The notes under the pieces were generated by a model. The model was not told the origin of the DNA, did not search any database, and was given only the letters and a program-made list of their open reading frames with translations. Below, piece by piece: positions 1 to 6,898 of a DNA stretch of 9,046 bases. The position numbers and the translations under genes are program-made. The DNA comes from an uncultured Clostridia bacterium. GTDB lineage: Bacteria > Bacillota > Clostridia > UBA1381. The stretch lies in assembly GCA_934486495.1 (NCBI GenBank), contig CAKSPW010000081.1, forward strand, positions 1 to 9,046. The letters are read 5' to 3'. Each line of letters starts with the position of its first letter. The first letter of the stretch is position 1.

Positions 1-405
1 GATAAGAAGCTTGTTATTGACGATATGGATTTTGACGCTATAATAACAGCTGTTCAGACAGGTAAGTCAGACATGGGTATGGCTGGAATGACGGTGAACG
101 AGGACAGACTCAAAAACGTTAATTTCTCAGACACCTATGCTAAGGGTATACAGGTTGTAATCGTACCTGAGGGCAGCAAAATCAAGTCTGTTGACGATTT
201 GTCGGCTGACGGTGCTAAATACCTTATCGGAACTCAGAAGGGTACAACCGGAGATAGCTATGCAGAGGGCGATTTCGGTGCTGACAGAGTTATGAAGTAT
301 GCTTCCGGTAACGAAGCTGTTCAGGCGCTTAAGACAGGTAAAATTGACTGCGTAATCATCGACAACGAGCCTGCTAAGGCATATGTTGCCGCTAGCAACA
401 AATAA
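1..405 (+). CDS. Polar amino-acid ABC transporter substrate-binding protein, 3' part
   Basis: Only the last 134 codons are inside the window; the reading frame is open from base 1. The protein would be an extracellular, probably lipid-anchored, binding protein that delivers an amino acid to the permease encoded downstream. Family hallmarks of type-II periplasmic-binding folds are visible: a segment of the form DFDAIITAVQTGKSDMGMAG, then MTVNEDRLKNVNFSDTY, a VDDL...IGTQKGTTGD phosphate-like loop region, and an ALKTGKIDCVIIDNEPAKAYV segment that normally lies just before the chain crosses back to lobe 1. The frame then ends at AASNK and a TAA stop. Relatives usually continue about 45-50 residues with a YAIAV..N..LL..IN..L..DG....I..KY region, which is absent here in all three forward frames. 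The family assignment is firm; function of the truncated product is uncertain. Substrate cannot be read from the sequence. Confidence 0.9.
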   Translation, partial: DKKLVIDDMDFDAIITAVQTGKSDMGMAGMTVNEDRLKNVNFSDTYAKGIQVVIVPEGSKIKSVDDLSADGAKYLIGTQKGTTGDSYAEGDFGADRVMKYASGNEAVQALKTGKIDCVIIDNEPAKAYVAASNK

Positions 406-420
406 TTGTTTTGAAATTCG

Positions 421-452
421 AGGGGTTGCTGCATCAGCGCGGCAACCTCTTT
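421..452 (+). terminator. Hairpin between binding-protein and permease genes (weak terminator or mRNA stabiliser)
   Basis: Bases 421-432 can pair with 439-450, giving about 12 pairs (including wobbles) around a 6-base loop, followed by only a short T-run (450-452). It lies 15 bases after the binding-protein stop. Hairpins at this place in ABC importer operons often let the binding protein be made in excess over the membrane parts, by partial termination or by protecting the upstream mRNA. That role is inferred here. Confidence 0.6.
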
Positions 453-514
453 AGCACTGATTTGGATTGCAAAAGCAAAACGTTATTGTTTAATCGGTTG
501 AAGGAGAGAAAAAA

Positions 515-1264
515 ATGGCTTCATTATCAGAGAGTATGTCCGCATGGATGTCAAATCTTAAAGCTGATTTTGTACTTAATTTTATAAAGGAAGACCGTTG
601 GAAATTTATTACGAACGGTCTTAGCAATACGCTTATTATAACATTTTTTGCGGTATTTATCGGTATCGCACTCGGTGTTATCGTTGCCGTTGTTCGTTCG
701 AGCTATGATAAAACCGCAGGTGATATGAAAAAGGGTTTTAAGAAGTTTTTACTTTCCTTTTTCAATGCTGTATGCAAGATATATCTTACCGTTATAAGAG
801 GTACGCCTGTTGTTGTACAGCTTATGATTATGTACTATATAATTTTTGCCACATCGAGAAACAGCGTGCTTGTTGCCGTTCTTGCGTTCGGAATAAATTC
901 CGGTGCATACGTTGCGGAAATTGTGCGCTCGGGTATCCAATCAATTGACAGCGGACAGTTTGAGGCGGGCAGAAGTCTTGGATTTAACTATGCAAGCACA
1001 ATGTGGTATATTATTATTCCGCAGGCATTTAAGAATATTCTTCCTGCTCTTGCAAATGAGTTTATCGTGCTTTTGAAGGAAACGTCCGTTGCAGGCTATG
1101 TTACAATACGTGATCTTACAATGGCGGGAAATATTATAAGGGCGAGCACATATTCCGCTTTTATGCCGCTTATCGCGGTAGCGGTCATTTATCTTGTCAT
1201 GGTAATGTTCTTTACATGGCTTGTAGGCAAGCTTGAAAGGAGACTCAGAAGCAGTGAAAGATAA
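515..1264 (+). CDS. Polar amino-acid ABC transporter permease (HisM/GlnP family)
   Basis: Integral membrane subunit of an amino-acid importer, 249 residues. An AAGGAGAG ribosome binding site at 501-508 supports the ATG at 515. Hydrophobic segments lie at about residues 38-60, 84-112, 117-135, 180-195 and 215-238. Family motifs include RGTPVVVQL (95-103), which is typical of His/Glu/Gln permeases, and the EAA cytoplasmic loop EAGRSLGFNYASTMWYIIIP (150-169), which docks on the ATPase. The gene follows the binding protein after a 109-base gap holding a hairpin, and its last 11 bases overlap the proposed GTG start of the ATPase gene, so the subunits are likely co-transcribed and translationally coupled. 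Only one permease gene is present, so the channel would be a homodimer. Exact substrate (cystine, glutamine, arginine or other) cannot be decided. Confidence 0.95.
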   Translation: MASLSESMSAWMSNLKADFVLNFIKEDRWKFITNGLSNTLIITFFAVFIGIALGVIVAVVRSSYDKTAGDMKKGFKKFLLSFFNAVCKIYLTVIRGTPVVVQLMIMYYIIFATSRNSVLVAVLAFGINSGAYVAEIVRSGIQSIDSGQFEAGRSLGFNYASTMWYIIIPQAFKNILPALANEFIVLLKETSVAGYVTIRDLTMAGNIIRASTYSAFMPLIAVAVIYLVMVMFFTWLVGKLERRLRSSER

Positions 1265-1991
1265 CGTTATTATAGAAACGAAACAACTAAAAAAAAGCTT
1301 TGGTAATACCGATGTTTTAAAGGGGATTGACCTGAAAGTAAAAAAAGGCGAGGTTGTCGTTATAATAGGACCGTCGGGCAGCGGAAAATCAACGTTTTTA
1401 AGATGTCTTAATTTGCTTGAAATGCCGACCGGCGGCGAAATATTCTTTGACGGTGATAATCTTCTCGATAAGAATACAAATATTGATTTGCACCGCAGAA
1501 AGATGGGAATGGTTTTTCAGCATTTTAATCTTTTTCCGCATATGACAATCCTTAAAAATATGACTATTGCACCGATGAAGCTGTTAAAGCTTTCAAAAGC
1601 CGACGCGGAAGCCCGTGCTATGGAGCTTTTAAAGCGTGTCGGACTTGAGGATAGGGCGGATTCTTATCCGTCACAGCTTTCGGGCGGTCAAAAGCAGAGA
1701 ATTGCGATAGTAAGAGCATTGTGCATGGAGCCGGATGTTATGCTGTTTGATGAACCTACAAGCGCGCTTGACCCGGAAATGGTAGGCGAGGTTTTGGAGG
1801 TTATGAAGGACCTTGCAAAAAGCGGAATGACAATGGCTGTCGTTACTCACGAAATGGGATTTGCCCGTGAGGTTGGTGACAGAGTTCTGTTTATAGATGA
1901 CGGTGTGATCATGGAGCAGGGAACACCCGAGGAAATATTTGAAAATCCGAAAAATCCGAGAACACAGTCATTTTTAAGTAAAGTATTATAA
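1254..1991 (+). CDS. Polar amino-acid ABC transporter ATP-binding protein (GlnQ/HisP family)
   Basis: Cytoplasmic ATPase that powers the amino-acid importer; 245 residues, the usual family length. All nucleotide-binding motifs are present: Walker A GPSGSGKST (39-47), Q-loop Gln89 in VFQHFNLFPH, signature LSGGQ (142-146), Walker B VMLFDE (162-167), the D-loop SALD and switch His199 in THEMGFAREV. The frame also offers an upstream TTG at 1233, but the AAAGGAGA ribosome binding site at 1236-1243 falls inside that extension and sits 10 bases before GTG 1254, so the GTG is preferred. This start overlaps the permease end by 11 bases. A hairpin terminator follows directly. The THEMGFAREV and QHFNLFPH segments are characteristic of polar amino-acid rather than sugar or peptide importers. 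Confidence 0.95.
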   Translation: MKDNVIIETKQLKKSFGNTDVLKGIDLKVKKGEVVVIIGPSGSGKSTFLRCLNLLEMPTGGEIFFDGDNLLDKNTNIDLHRRKMGMVFQHFNLFPHMTILKNMTIAPMKLLKLSKADAEARAMELLKRVGLEDRADSYPSQLSGGQKQRIAIVRALCMEPDVMLFDEPTSALDPEMVGEVLEVMKDLAKSGMTMAVVTHEMGFAREVGDRVLFIDDGVIMEQGTPEEIFENPKNPRTQSFLSKVL

Positions 1992-2032
1992 AAAACAGGG
2001 AAGTGATGTACAGCACAAACACTTCCCTTTTT
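1991..2032. terminator. Bidirectional intrinsic terminator between convergent operons
   Basis: GGGAAGTG (1998-2005) and CACTTCCC (2020-2027) form a perfect 8-bp stem with a 14-base loop. On the plus strand five T follow (2028-2032), ending the amino-acid importer operon. On the minus strand the same stem is followed by a two-base gap and then T-rich sequence, the complement of the A-run at 1991-1995, so it can also end the leftward operon finishing with mscS at 2054. Confidence 0.88.
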
Positions 2033-2053
2033 AATTTAATCAATAAAACAAAT

Positions 2054-2872
2054 TCAGCTTTTACATATATTAACGTCAAGCTTATTGTACGGAATTTCAA
2101 TTTTATTTTCGTCAAATGCCGCTTTAACCTTTTCATTCAGGCTGAAATAAACAGTCCAATAATCAGCGCTTTTGCACCATGTGCGAAGAACAAAGCAAAG
2201 TGCGCTGTCACCTTGTGCGCTCATTGCGGCAAAAGGCGGGGCAGGCTCCGAAATAACGAGCGGATTGTCATAAGCCGTCTTTAAAAGGATTTCCTTAACC
2301 TTTTCCGTATCGCTGTCATATCCGACCGAAAATGTCAAATCAACTCTCCTTGTTTCCATAGCTGAATAATTTGTTATGCATGATGATGATATTGAACTGT
2401 TGGGGTAGGAAATAACCTTGTTATCAGCCGTTACGATTGTGGTTGAGAAAAATCCGATTTCCTTTACCGTACCGCTCACATTGCCGGCTTCTATAAAATC
2501 ACCGACACGGAACGGCTTGTTGACAAGAATAAGTATTCCAGAGGCAATGTTGCTCAGCGAGCCTTGAAGCGCAAGACCGATTGCAACACCGGCAGAGCCG
2601 AGAACGGCAATAAACGATGCGGACGGAATACCGAGAACGCCTGCTGCGGTAATAATCGTAATCACGTAAAGTGCGATTTTTGCCGCCCTTGACGCAAACT
2701 TTTTAACTCCGCCGTCAAGCTTGTCAAGCGATTTTGACTTGTTAATCAGCGATGCAATCCATTTTGAAAGCTTTATGCCGACAACGAGTATAACAGCAGC
2801 TGCAATAAGCTTTGTTCCGAAGCGTGTAACGTATGCGGCAAGTGCGCTGATAAATGCTTCAATCGTGTACAT
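2054..2872 (-). CDS. mscS: MscS-type small-conductance mechanosensitive channel
   Basis: A 272-residue membrane protein, close to the length of E. coli MscS (286), that opens under membrane tension to release solutes on hypo-osmotic shock. Predicted membrane helices lie at about residues 18-42, 60-82 and 86-117. The pore helix is well conserved: GSAGVAIGLALQGSLSNIAS (92-111) has the Gly/Ala packing pattern of TM3 followed by Gln103. The beta domain follows with PFRVGDFIEAGNVSGTVKEI (120-139), FSTT, TADNKVISYPNS (148-159) and a conserved VGYDSDTEKV segment (183-192). An AAGGGGGG ribosome binding site lies 7 bases before the ATG. The gene starts 21 bases after the pyk stop, so it is probably the last gene of the leftward operon. 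Confidence 0.94.
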   Translation of the reverse strand: MYTIEAFISALAAYVTRFGTKLIAAAVILVVGIKLSKWIASLINKSKSLDKLDGGVKKFASRAAKIALYVITIITAAGVLGIPSASFIAVLGSAGVAIGLALQGSLSNIASGILILVNKPFRVGDFIEAGNVSGTVKEIGFFSTTIVTADNKVISYPNSSISSSCITNYSAMETRRVDLTFSVGYDSDTEKVKEILLKTAYDNPLVISEPAPPFAAMSAQGDSALCFVLRTWCKSADYWTVYFSLNEKVKAAFDENKIEIPYNKLDVNICKS

Positions 2873-2893
2873 CGTAATACCCCCCTTAAATTC

Positions 2894-4327
2894 TTAACCC
2901 ATTCTGTCTTTTACGACTTCAACTTTAAGTATATTTGTGTTGCCGGAAATATCGAGCGGAACACCGGCGGAAATTACAACCTTATCGCCGGGAGATACAA
3001 TATCGAGCTGTTTTGCACAATCAATGGCGTGTTTAAAAAGCTCATCGGTAGTGCTTTGATACTTTGCAATAACGGGATAAACGCCCCACGAAAGCGACAG
3101 CTGATGAAAAGTTTTCTCAACAGGAGTAGCTGCAACAATCGGCTGATACGGTCTGAATTTTGACATTCTGCGTGCTGTCTGACCGAGCTTTGTAAGAGCA
3201 ATAACGGCTGTTGCTTTTATATCCTTTGCTGTTGTACATACAGCGTCACATACGGCGTTTGTAATATCCGATGCGTCCATTTCGTATTTGAAATTTCGGT
3301 ATACATCTAAGTCAAAAGCGTCATTTTCCGCCTGCGACACAACCTTTGCCATAACGGAAATTGTAAGCAGGGGATTTGCACCGACCGCCGTTTCACCCGA
3401 GAGCATTACGGCTGATGTACCGTCAAATACAGCATTTGCAACGTCCGTTATTTCGGCACGTGTCGGGTTGTGGTTTGTAATCATCGACTCGAGCATTTGA
3501 GTTGCCGTGATAACCATTTTTCCGGCTCTGTAACATTTTTTTATAAAACGCTTCTGAAGTCCGGGCAGTCTTTCAAATTCAACCTCAACTCCCATATCTC
3601 CGCGCGCTACCATTATTCCGTCGGATTCTGCGAGAATATCGTCGAAGTTTTCGATTCCCTCGCTGTTTTCTATTTTGGAAATTATTCTGATATCGTGTCC
3701 GCCGTTGTAATCGACAAACTTTTTAAGCTCAACAATATCCTCCTTGCACCTTACAAACGATGCCGCAAGAAAATCAACGTTGTGTTCTATTCCGAACATT
3801 ATATCCGCCTTGTCCTGTTCGCTCAGATACGGAAAATCAAGATGTACATCCGGAATGTTTATTCCTTTTCTGTCCGAAAGCTCACCGCCCGTAACAACGA
3901 TGCAATATATGTTTTTATCGTCTGTTTTTTCTGCCTTTAACACTATTCTGCCGTCGTCGATAAGAATAATGTCGTTTGGCTTTATTTGTTTTGAAAGCTT
4001 GTCATATGTGACGGAAACACGTCGCTCGCTTCCCAAAATATCGTCGGAGGTGAGAGTAAAGCTGTCGCCGTCCTTTAAATGAATTTTTCCGTTTTCAAAA
4101 GTTTTGATTCTTATTTCGGGACCTTTTGTATCAAGAAGTATTGCAAGCGGTGCGCCCATACGTTTTCTTACTTTTTTGAGCATTTTAATTGTTTCGGAAT
4201 GATATTTATGATCGCCGTGTGAAAAGTTTAGTCTTGCGACATTCATTCCGCATTTAATCATTTTTTCAATCATTTCTTCGCTTCTGCAAGCAGGGCCCAT
4301 TGTGCATACAATTTTAGTTCTTCTCAT
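2894..4327 (-). CDS. pyk: Pyruvate kinase
   Basis: Catalyses transfer of phosphate from phosphoenolpyruvate to ADP, giving pyruvate and ATP, the last step of glycolysis, in the cytoplasm. The 477-residue chain matches the classic short form (about 470 residues) and lacks the extra C-terminal PEP-utilising-like domain found in Bacillus enzymes. Key sites are intact: ARLNFSHGDH (31-40) with Arg32, Asn34 and Ser36; DTKGPEIR (66-73); the signature IRIISKIENSEGI (213-225) with catalytic Lys218 and metal ligand Glu220; VARGDMG (240-246) with Asp244; and ATQMLESM (275-282). Glu71 in DTKGPEIR is the residue associated with potassium-dependent enzymes; potassium-independent ones carry Lys there. An AAAGGAAT site precedes the ATG. 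It lies 21 bases after ecfT and before mscS on the same strand. Confidence 0.97.
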   Translation of the reverse strand: MRRTKIVCTMGPACRSEEMIEKMIKCGMNVARLNFSHGDHKYHSETIKMLKKVRKRMGAPLAILLDTKGPEIRIKTFENGKIHLKDGDSFTLTSDDILGSERRVSVTYDKLSKQIKPNDIILIDDGRIVLKAEKTDDKNIYCIVVTGGELSDRKGINIPDVHLDFPYLSEQDKADIMFGIEHNVDFLAASFVRCKEDIVELKKFVDYNGGHDIRIISKIENSEGIENFDDILAESDGIMVARGDMGVEVEFERLPGLQKRFIKKCYRAGKMVITATQMLESMITNHNPTRAEITDVANAVFDGTSAVMLSGETAVGANPLLTISVMAKVVSQAENDAFDLDVYRNFKYEMDASDITNAVCDAVCTTAKDIKATAVIALTKLGQTARRMSKFRPYQPIVAATPVEKTFHQLSLSWGVYPVIAKYQSTTDELFKHAIDCAKQLDIVSPGDKVVISAGVPLDISGNTNILKVEVVKDRMG

Positions 4328-4348
4328 AAAATAATTCCTTTCGCTGTG

Positions 4349-5167
4349 TTATCTGAATAAAATTTCCGTCAGTGTTATTATTACCGCAGTCACGATAAAA
4401 ATGCAAAAAGCAATGCAATCACGTTTTCCCATATGGCTCTCTGTCATTTTCGTTCTGCCCTCACCGCCGTGATAGCATCTCGCCTCCATTGCGCACGCAA
4501 GCTCATCGGCACGTCTGAATGCGCTCACAAAAAGCGGAACAAGAATGGGTATCATAGCTTTTGCACGCTTTAAAACGCCGCCCGTTTCAAAGTCAGCGCC
4601 GCGCGCTTTTTGCGCCTTTATTATCTTATCTGTTTCGTCAGCAAGGGTAGGGATAAATCTGAGCGCAATTGTCATCATCATCGCAATCTCATGTGACGGA
4701 ACCTTTATTTTCTTTAGCGGCTTTAAAAGCCTTTCAATGCCGTCCGTTAGCTTCAGCGGAGTTGTCGTCAGTGTGAGAACAGACGTAAATACGAGCAAAT
4801 AAGTAAGTCTTATAACCATAAGTATAGCCGTTCTTACGCCTTCTTTTGTAATTGTCATTGTATGATTTCCGAACAGTCTGAACGATACAAGCGGTTCGCC
4901 GCGTGTCATAAGTAGATTTAAAACAGCGGTGAAAACCAAAATCAGAATCATCGGCTTAAGTCCTTTTATTATAAGCTTAAGCGGAACGGAGCATACGAAA
5001 ACCGTCAGCAGGGTAAATACGCTTACAACAAGATATGACGGAACTGTTTTAATGGCGAAAAGCATTATCATATACAAAAACGATATGATTATTTTTGCCT
5101 TTGCGTCCATGTGATGAATGAAGGAGTTCCCCTCAACGTACTGACCTATTATAACGTTGTTAAGCAT
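4349..5167 (-). CDS. ecfT: ECF transporter transmembrane component EcfT
   Basis: Membrane coupling subunit of an energy-coupling factor transporter. It links the EcfA1/EcfA2 ATPases to exchangeable substrate-binding S components for vitamins or metals. With the ATG at 5167 it has 272 residues and begins MLNNVIIGQYVEGNSFIHHM, as in relatives, and an AAGGGCGG site lies just upstream. An ATG 45 bases earlier (5212) would run far into ecfA2 and is not favoured. Hydrophobic segments lie at about 26-60, 68-88, 112-135 and 248-270, plus a weaker one near 205-218. The two coupling-helix signatures are AQKARGADF (186-193, canonical ARG) and AMEARCYHGG (226-235), where the second motif reads ARC. The start overlaps the ecfA2 stop by 8 bases, suggesting translational coupling. 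No S component lies in the window, so substrate is unknown. Confidence 0.94.
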   Translation of the reverse strand: MLNNVIIGQYVEGNSFIHHMDAKAKIIISFLYMIMLFAIKTVPSYLVVSVFTLLTVFVCSVPLKLIIKGLKPMILILVFTAVLNLLMTRGEPLVSFRLFGNHTMTITKEGVRTAILMVIRLTYLLVFTSVLTLTTTPLKLTDGIERLLKPLKKIKVPSHEIAMMMTIALRFIPTLADETDKIIKAQKARGADFETGGVLKRAKAMIPILVPLFVSAFRRADELACAMEARCYHGGEGRTKMTESHMGKRDCIAFCIFIVTAVIITLTEILFR

Positions 5168-6026
5168 TTTTGACACCGCCCTTCCCGAGAAGTGCGGCAA
5201 TCGCTGCTTCACCGTATTTTAAAGTATATATTTCTTTGGGGAGGTCAAAACCCAAGCTTCTGAGTTTATCCGTTATCTGCGTTATCTGCGGAACGGAAAG
5301 CCCCATCGCCTTAAGCTCATCGCCGTGCGAGAAAATCTCTGCAACGCTGCCGGTCATCGCAACCTTGCCGTGATTCATAACTATTACATGCTTTGCGATT
5401 TTTGCAACGTCCTCCATTGAGTGTGAAACGAATATTATCGTCATTTCAGGCCGCTTTTCATGCAGGTTTTCTATCATTGATAAAATTCCGTCTCTGCCGT
5501 GAGGGTCGAGTCCCGCAACAGGCTCGTCAAGCACAAGAACATTAGGCTCCATTGCAATAATTCCGGCAATGGCAACACGCCTTTTTTGACCGCCCGACAG
5601 CTCAAACGGTGAATTTTGCATATACTTTTCCTTAAGACCTACTATTGCGCAGGCTGATTTAACACGTCTGTCAATTTCGTCCTTGTCAAGACCGAGATTT
5701 TTCGGACCGAATGCAATATCGGAATAAACCGTTTCCTCAAAAAGCTGATATTCGGGATACTGAAAAACAAGACCTACTTTTTTTCGTATTTCTGTTTTCT
5801 TTGTTTTTTTGTCGAAAATATCAACATCATCTATCAAAACGCTTCCCGATGTGGGTGTAATAAGTGCATTCAAATGCTGAATAAGCGTTGATTTTCCCGA
5901 GCCTGTATGACCGATAATTGCCACGAGATCGCCTGTCGGAATTTCAAGATTTATATCAAACAATGCCTGACGCTGATTTGACATACCGGCAGAATATATA
6001 TAATTCAGATTTTTAATTTCAATCAT
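5160..6026 (-). CDS. ecfA2: ECF transporter ATPase EcfA2 (EcfA')
   Basis: Second ATPase of the energy-coupling factor module, 288 residues. Motifs seen: Walker A GHTGSGKST (39-47), Q-loop Gln89 in VGLVFQYPEYQLFEETV, signature LSGGQ (143-147), Walker B VLVLDE (163-168), PVAGLDPHGRD D-loop region and switch His202 in SHSMEDV. The sequence YPEYQLFEETVYSDIAFGP separates the EcfA2 type from EcfA1, whose corresponding text is NPDNQIVAAVVEDDVAFAP. The C-terminal extension after about residue 230 carries the LSVPQITQITDKLRSLG pattern usual in Firmicute EcfA proteins, thought to help dimerisation. An AAAGGAGT site precedes the ATG at 6026, which overlaps the ecfA1 stop by 8 bases. EcfA1 and EcfA2 are expected to form a heterodimer on EcfT. 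Confidence 0.95.
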   Translation of the reverse strand: MIEIKNLNYIYSAGMSNQRQALFDINLEIPTGDLVAIIGHTGSGKSTLIQHLNALITPTSGSVLIDDVDIFDKKTKKTEIRKKVGLVFQYPEYQLFEETVYSDIAFGPKNLGLDKDEIDRRVKSACAIVGLKEKYMQNSPFELSGGQKRRVAIAGIIAMEPNVLVLDEPVAGLDPHGRDGILSMIENLHEKRPEMTIIFVSHSMEDVAKIAKHVIVMNHGKVAMTGSVAEIFSHGDELKAMGLSVPQITQITDKLRSLGFDLPKEIYTLKYGEAAIAALLGKGGVKNA

Positions 6027-6879
6027 TTGTACCGACTCCTTTCAAAACACGTGATATTTCACGAACACATTCATCGGGAGTCAGAACGTGACCGACTTCA
6101 AAGCCGTCTTTTCTGAGCATATACGCAAGCTCGGTCGCCTGCGGAACATCAAGACCTATTTTTTTAAGCTCCTCGACATTTTTAAAAACTTCAAACGGCG
6201 TGTCGTCGAAGATTATGTTTCCGTCGTCCATTACAATTACTCTGTCCGCGTCTGCGGCTTCTTCCATAAAGTGTGTAATAAGCACAACGGTAACGCCGTT
6301 TTCGCGGTTGACCTTTTTTATCGTTCCCATAACCTCGCTGCGCCCCTGAGGGTCAAGCATGGCGGTAGGCTCATCCAAAACAAGATATTTAGGCTCCATC
6401 GCAAGCACTGACGCTATTGCAACTCTCTGCTTTTGTCCGCCTGAGAGTCTTGCCGGCTCCGCACGTCTGTAATCGTACATACCGACAGTTTTAAGACATT
6501 CATCAACCCGTTTTCTTATTTCTGCCGACGGCACACCAAGATTTTCGGGTGCAAATGCGACATCGTCCTCAACAACCGCCGCTACTATTTGGTTGTCGGG
6601 ATTTTGAAATACCATGCCGACGTGCGAGCGTATTGAAAGCAAATTCTTTTCGTCGCGCGTGTTTTCTCCGTCAATTATGCAGTCACCGCTGTCGGGGAGG
6701 ATGATAGCGTTCATATGCTTTGCAAGGGTTGACTTTCCCGAGCCGTTATGACCGAGAATAGCCACAAATTCACCCTCTTTGATATTAAGTGATAAATTGT
6801 CAAGTACAAGTGTTTCCTTAAGGCTCCCATCTGCTTCTTCTTTCTGATAGCAGTAGGATACGTTCTTAATTTCAATCAT
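6019..6879 (-). CDS. ecfA1: ECF transporter ATPase EcfA1
   Basis: First ATPase of the energy-coupling factor module, 286 residues. It has Walker A GHNGSGKST (43-51), Q-loop Gln92 in VGMVFQNPDNQIVAAVVEDD, signature LSGGQ (145-149), Walker B YLVLDE (165-170), D-loop PTAMLDPQGR and switch His203 in THFMEEA. The FQNPDNQIVA text is the EcfA1 hallmark. A C-terminal region with LDVPQATELAYMLRKDG follows, as in other Firmicute EcfA proteins. A GAGGAA site lies 7 bases before the ATG. The gene begins 19 bases after the stop of the hydrolase gene and ends overlapping ecfA2 within an ATGATTGA junction. In many Firmicutes this trio sits next to ribosomal protein genes and truA; here it is flanked by a hydrolase and pyk. 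Confidence 0.95.
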   Translation of the reverse strand: MIEIKNVSYCYQKEEADGSLKETLVLDNLSLNIKEGEFVAILGHNGSGKSTLAKHMNAIILPDSGDCIIDGENTRDEKNLLSIRSHVGMVFQNPDNQIVAAVVEDDVAFAPENLGVPSAEIRKRVDECLKTVGMYDYRRAEPARLSGGQKQRVAIASVLAMEPKYLVLDEPTAMLDPQGRSEVMGTIKKVNRENGVTVVLITHFMEEAADADRVIVMDDGNIIFDDTPFEVFKNVEELKKIGLDVPQATELAYMLRKDGFEVGHVLTPDECVREISRVLKGVGTND

Positions 6880-6898
6880 TTATTATTCCTCGTTAAAT

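Noticed and set aside
1233..1253. TTG at 1233 as the start of the amino-acid ATPase
   Set aside because: The extension contains the AAAGGAGA ribosome binding site itself and lengthens the N-terminus beyond the family norm; GTG 1254 has proper spacing.
2003..2284. 93-codon plus-strand open frame overlapping the terminator and mscS
   Set aside because: It begins inside the terminator hairpin loop region and is antisense to conserved mscS coding sequence.
3470..3940. 156-codon open frame on the plus strand inside pyk
   Set aside because: It lies antisense to a fully conserved pyruvate kinase, has no recognisable motif or ribosome binding site, and is best explained as a shadow frame.
5168..5212. 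Longer EcfT starting at 5212
   Set aside because: It would overlap ecfA2 by 53 bases; homologues begin at the MLNNVIIGQY position, which has its own upstream AAGGGCGG site.
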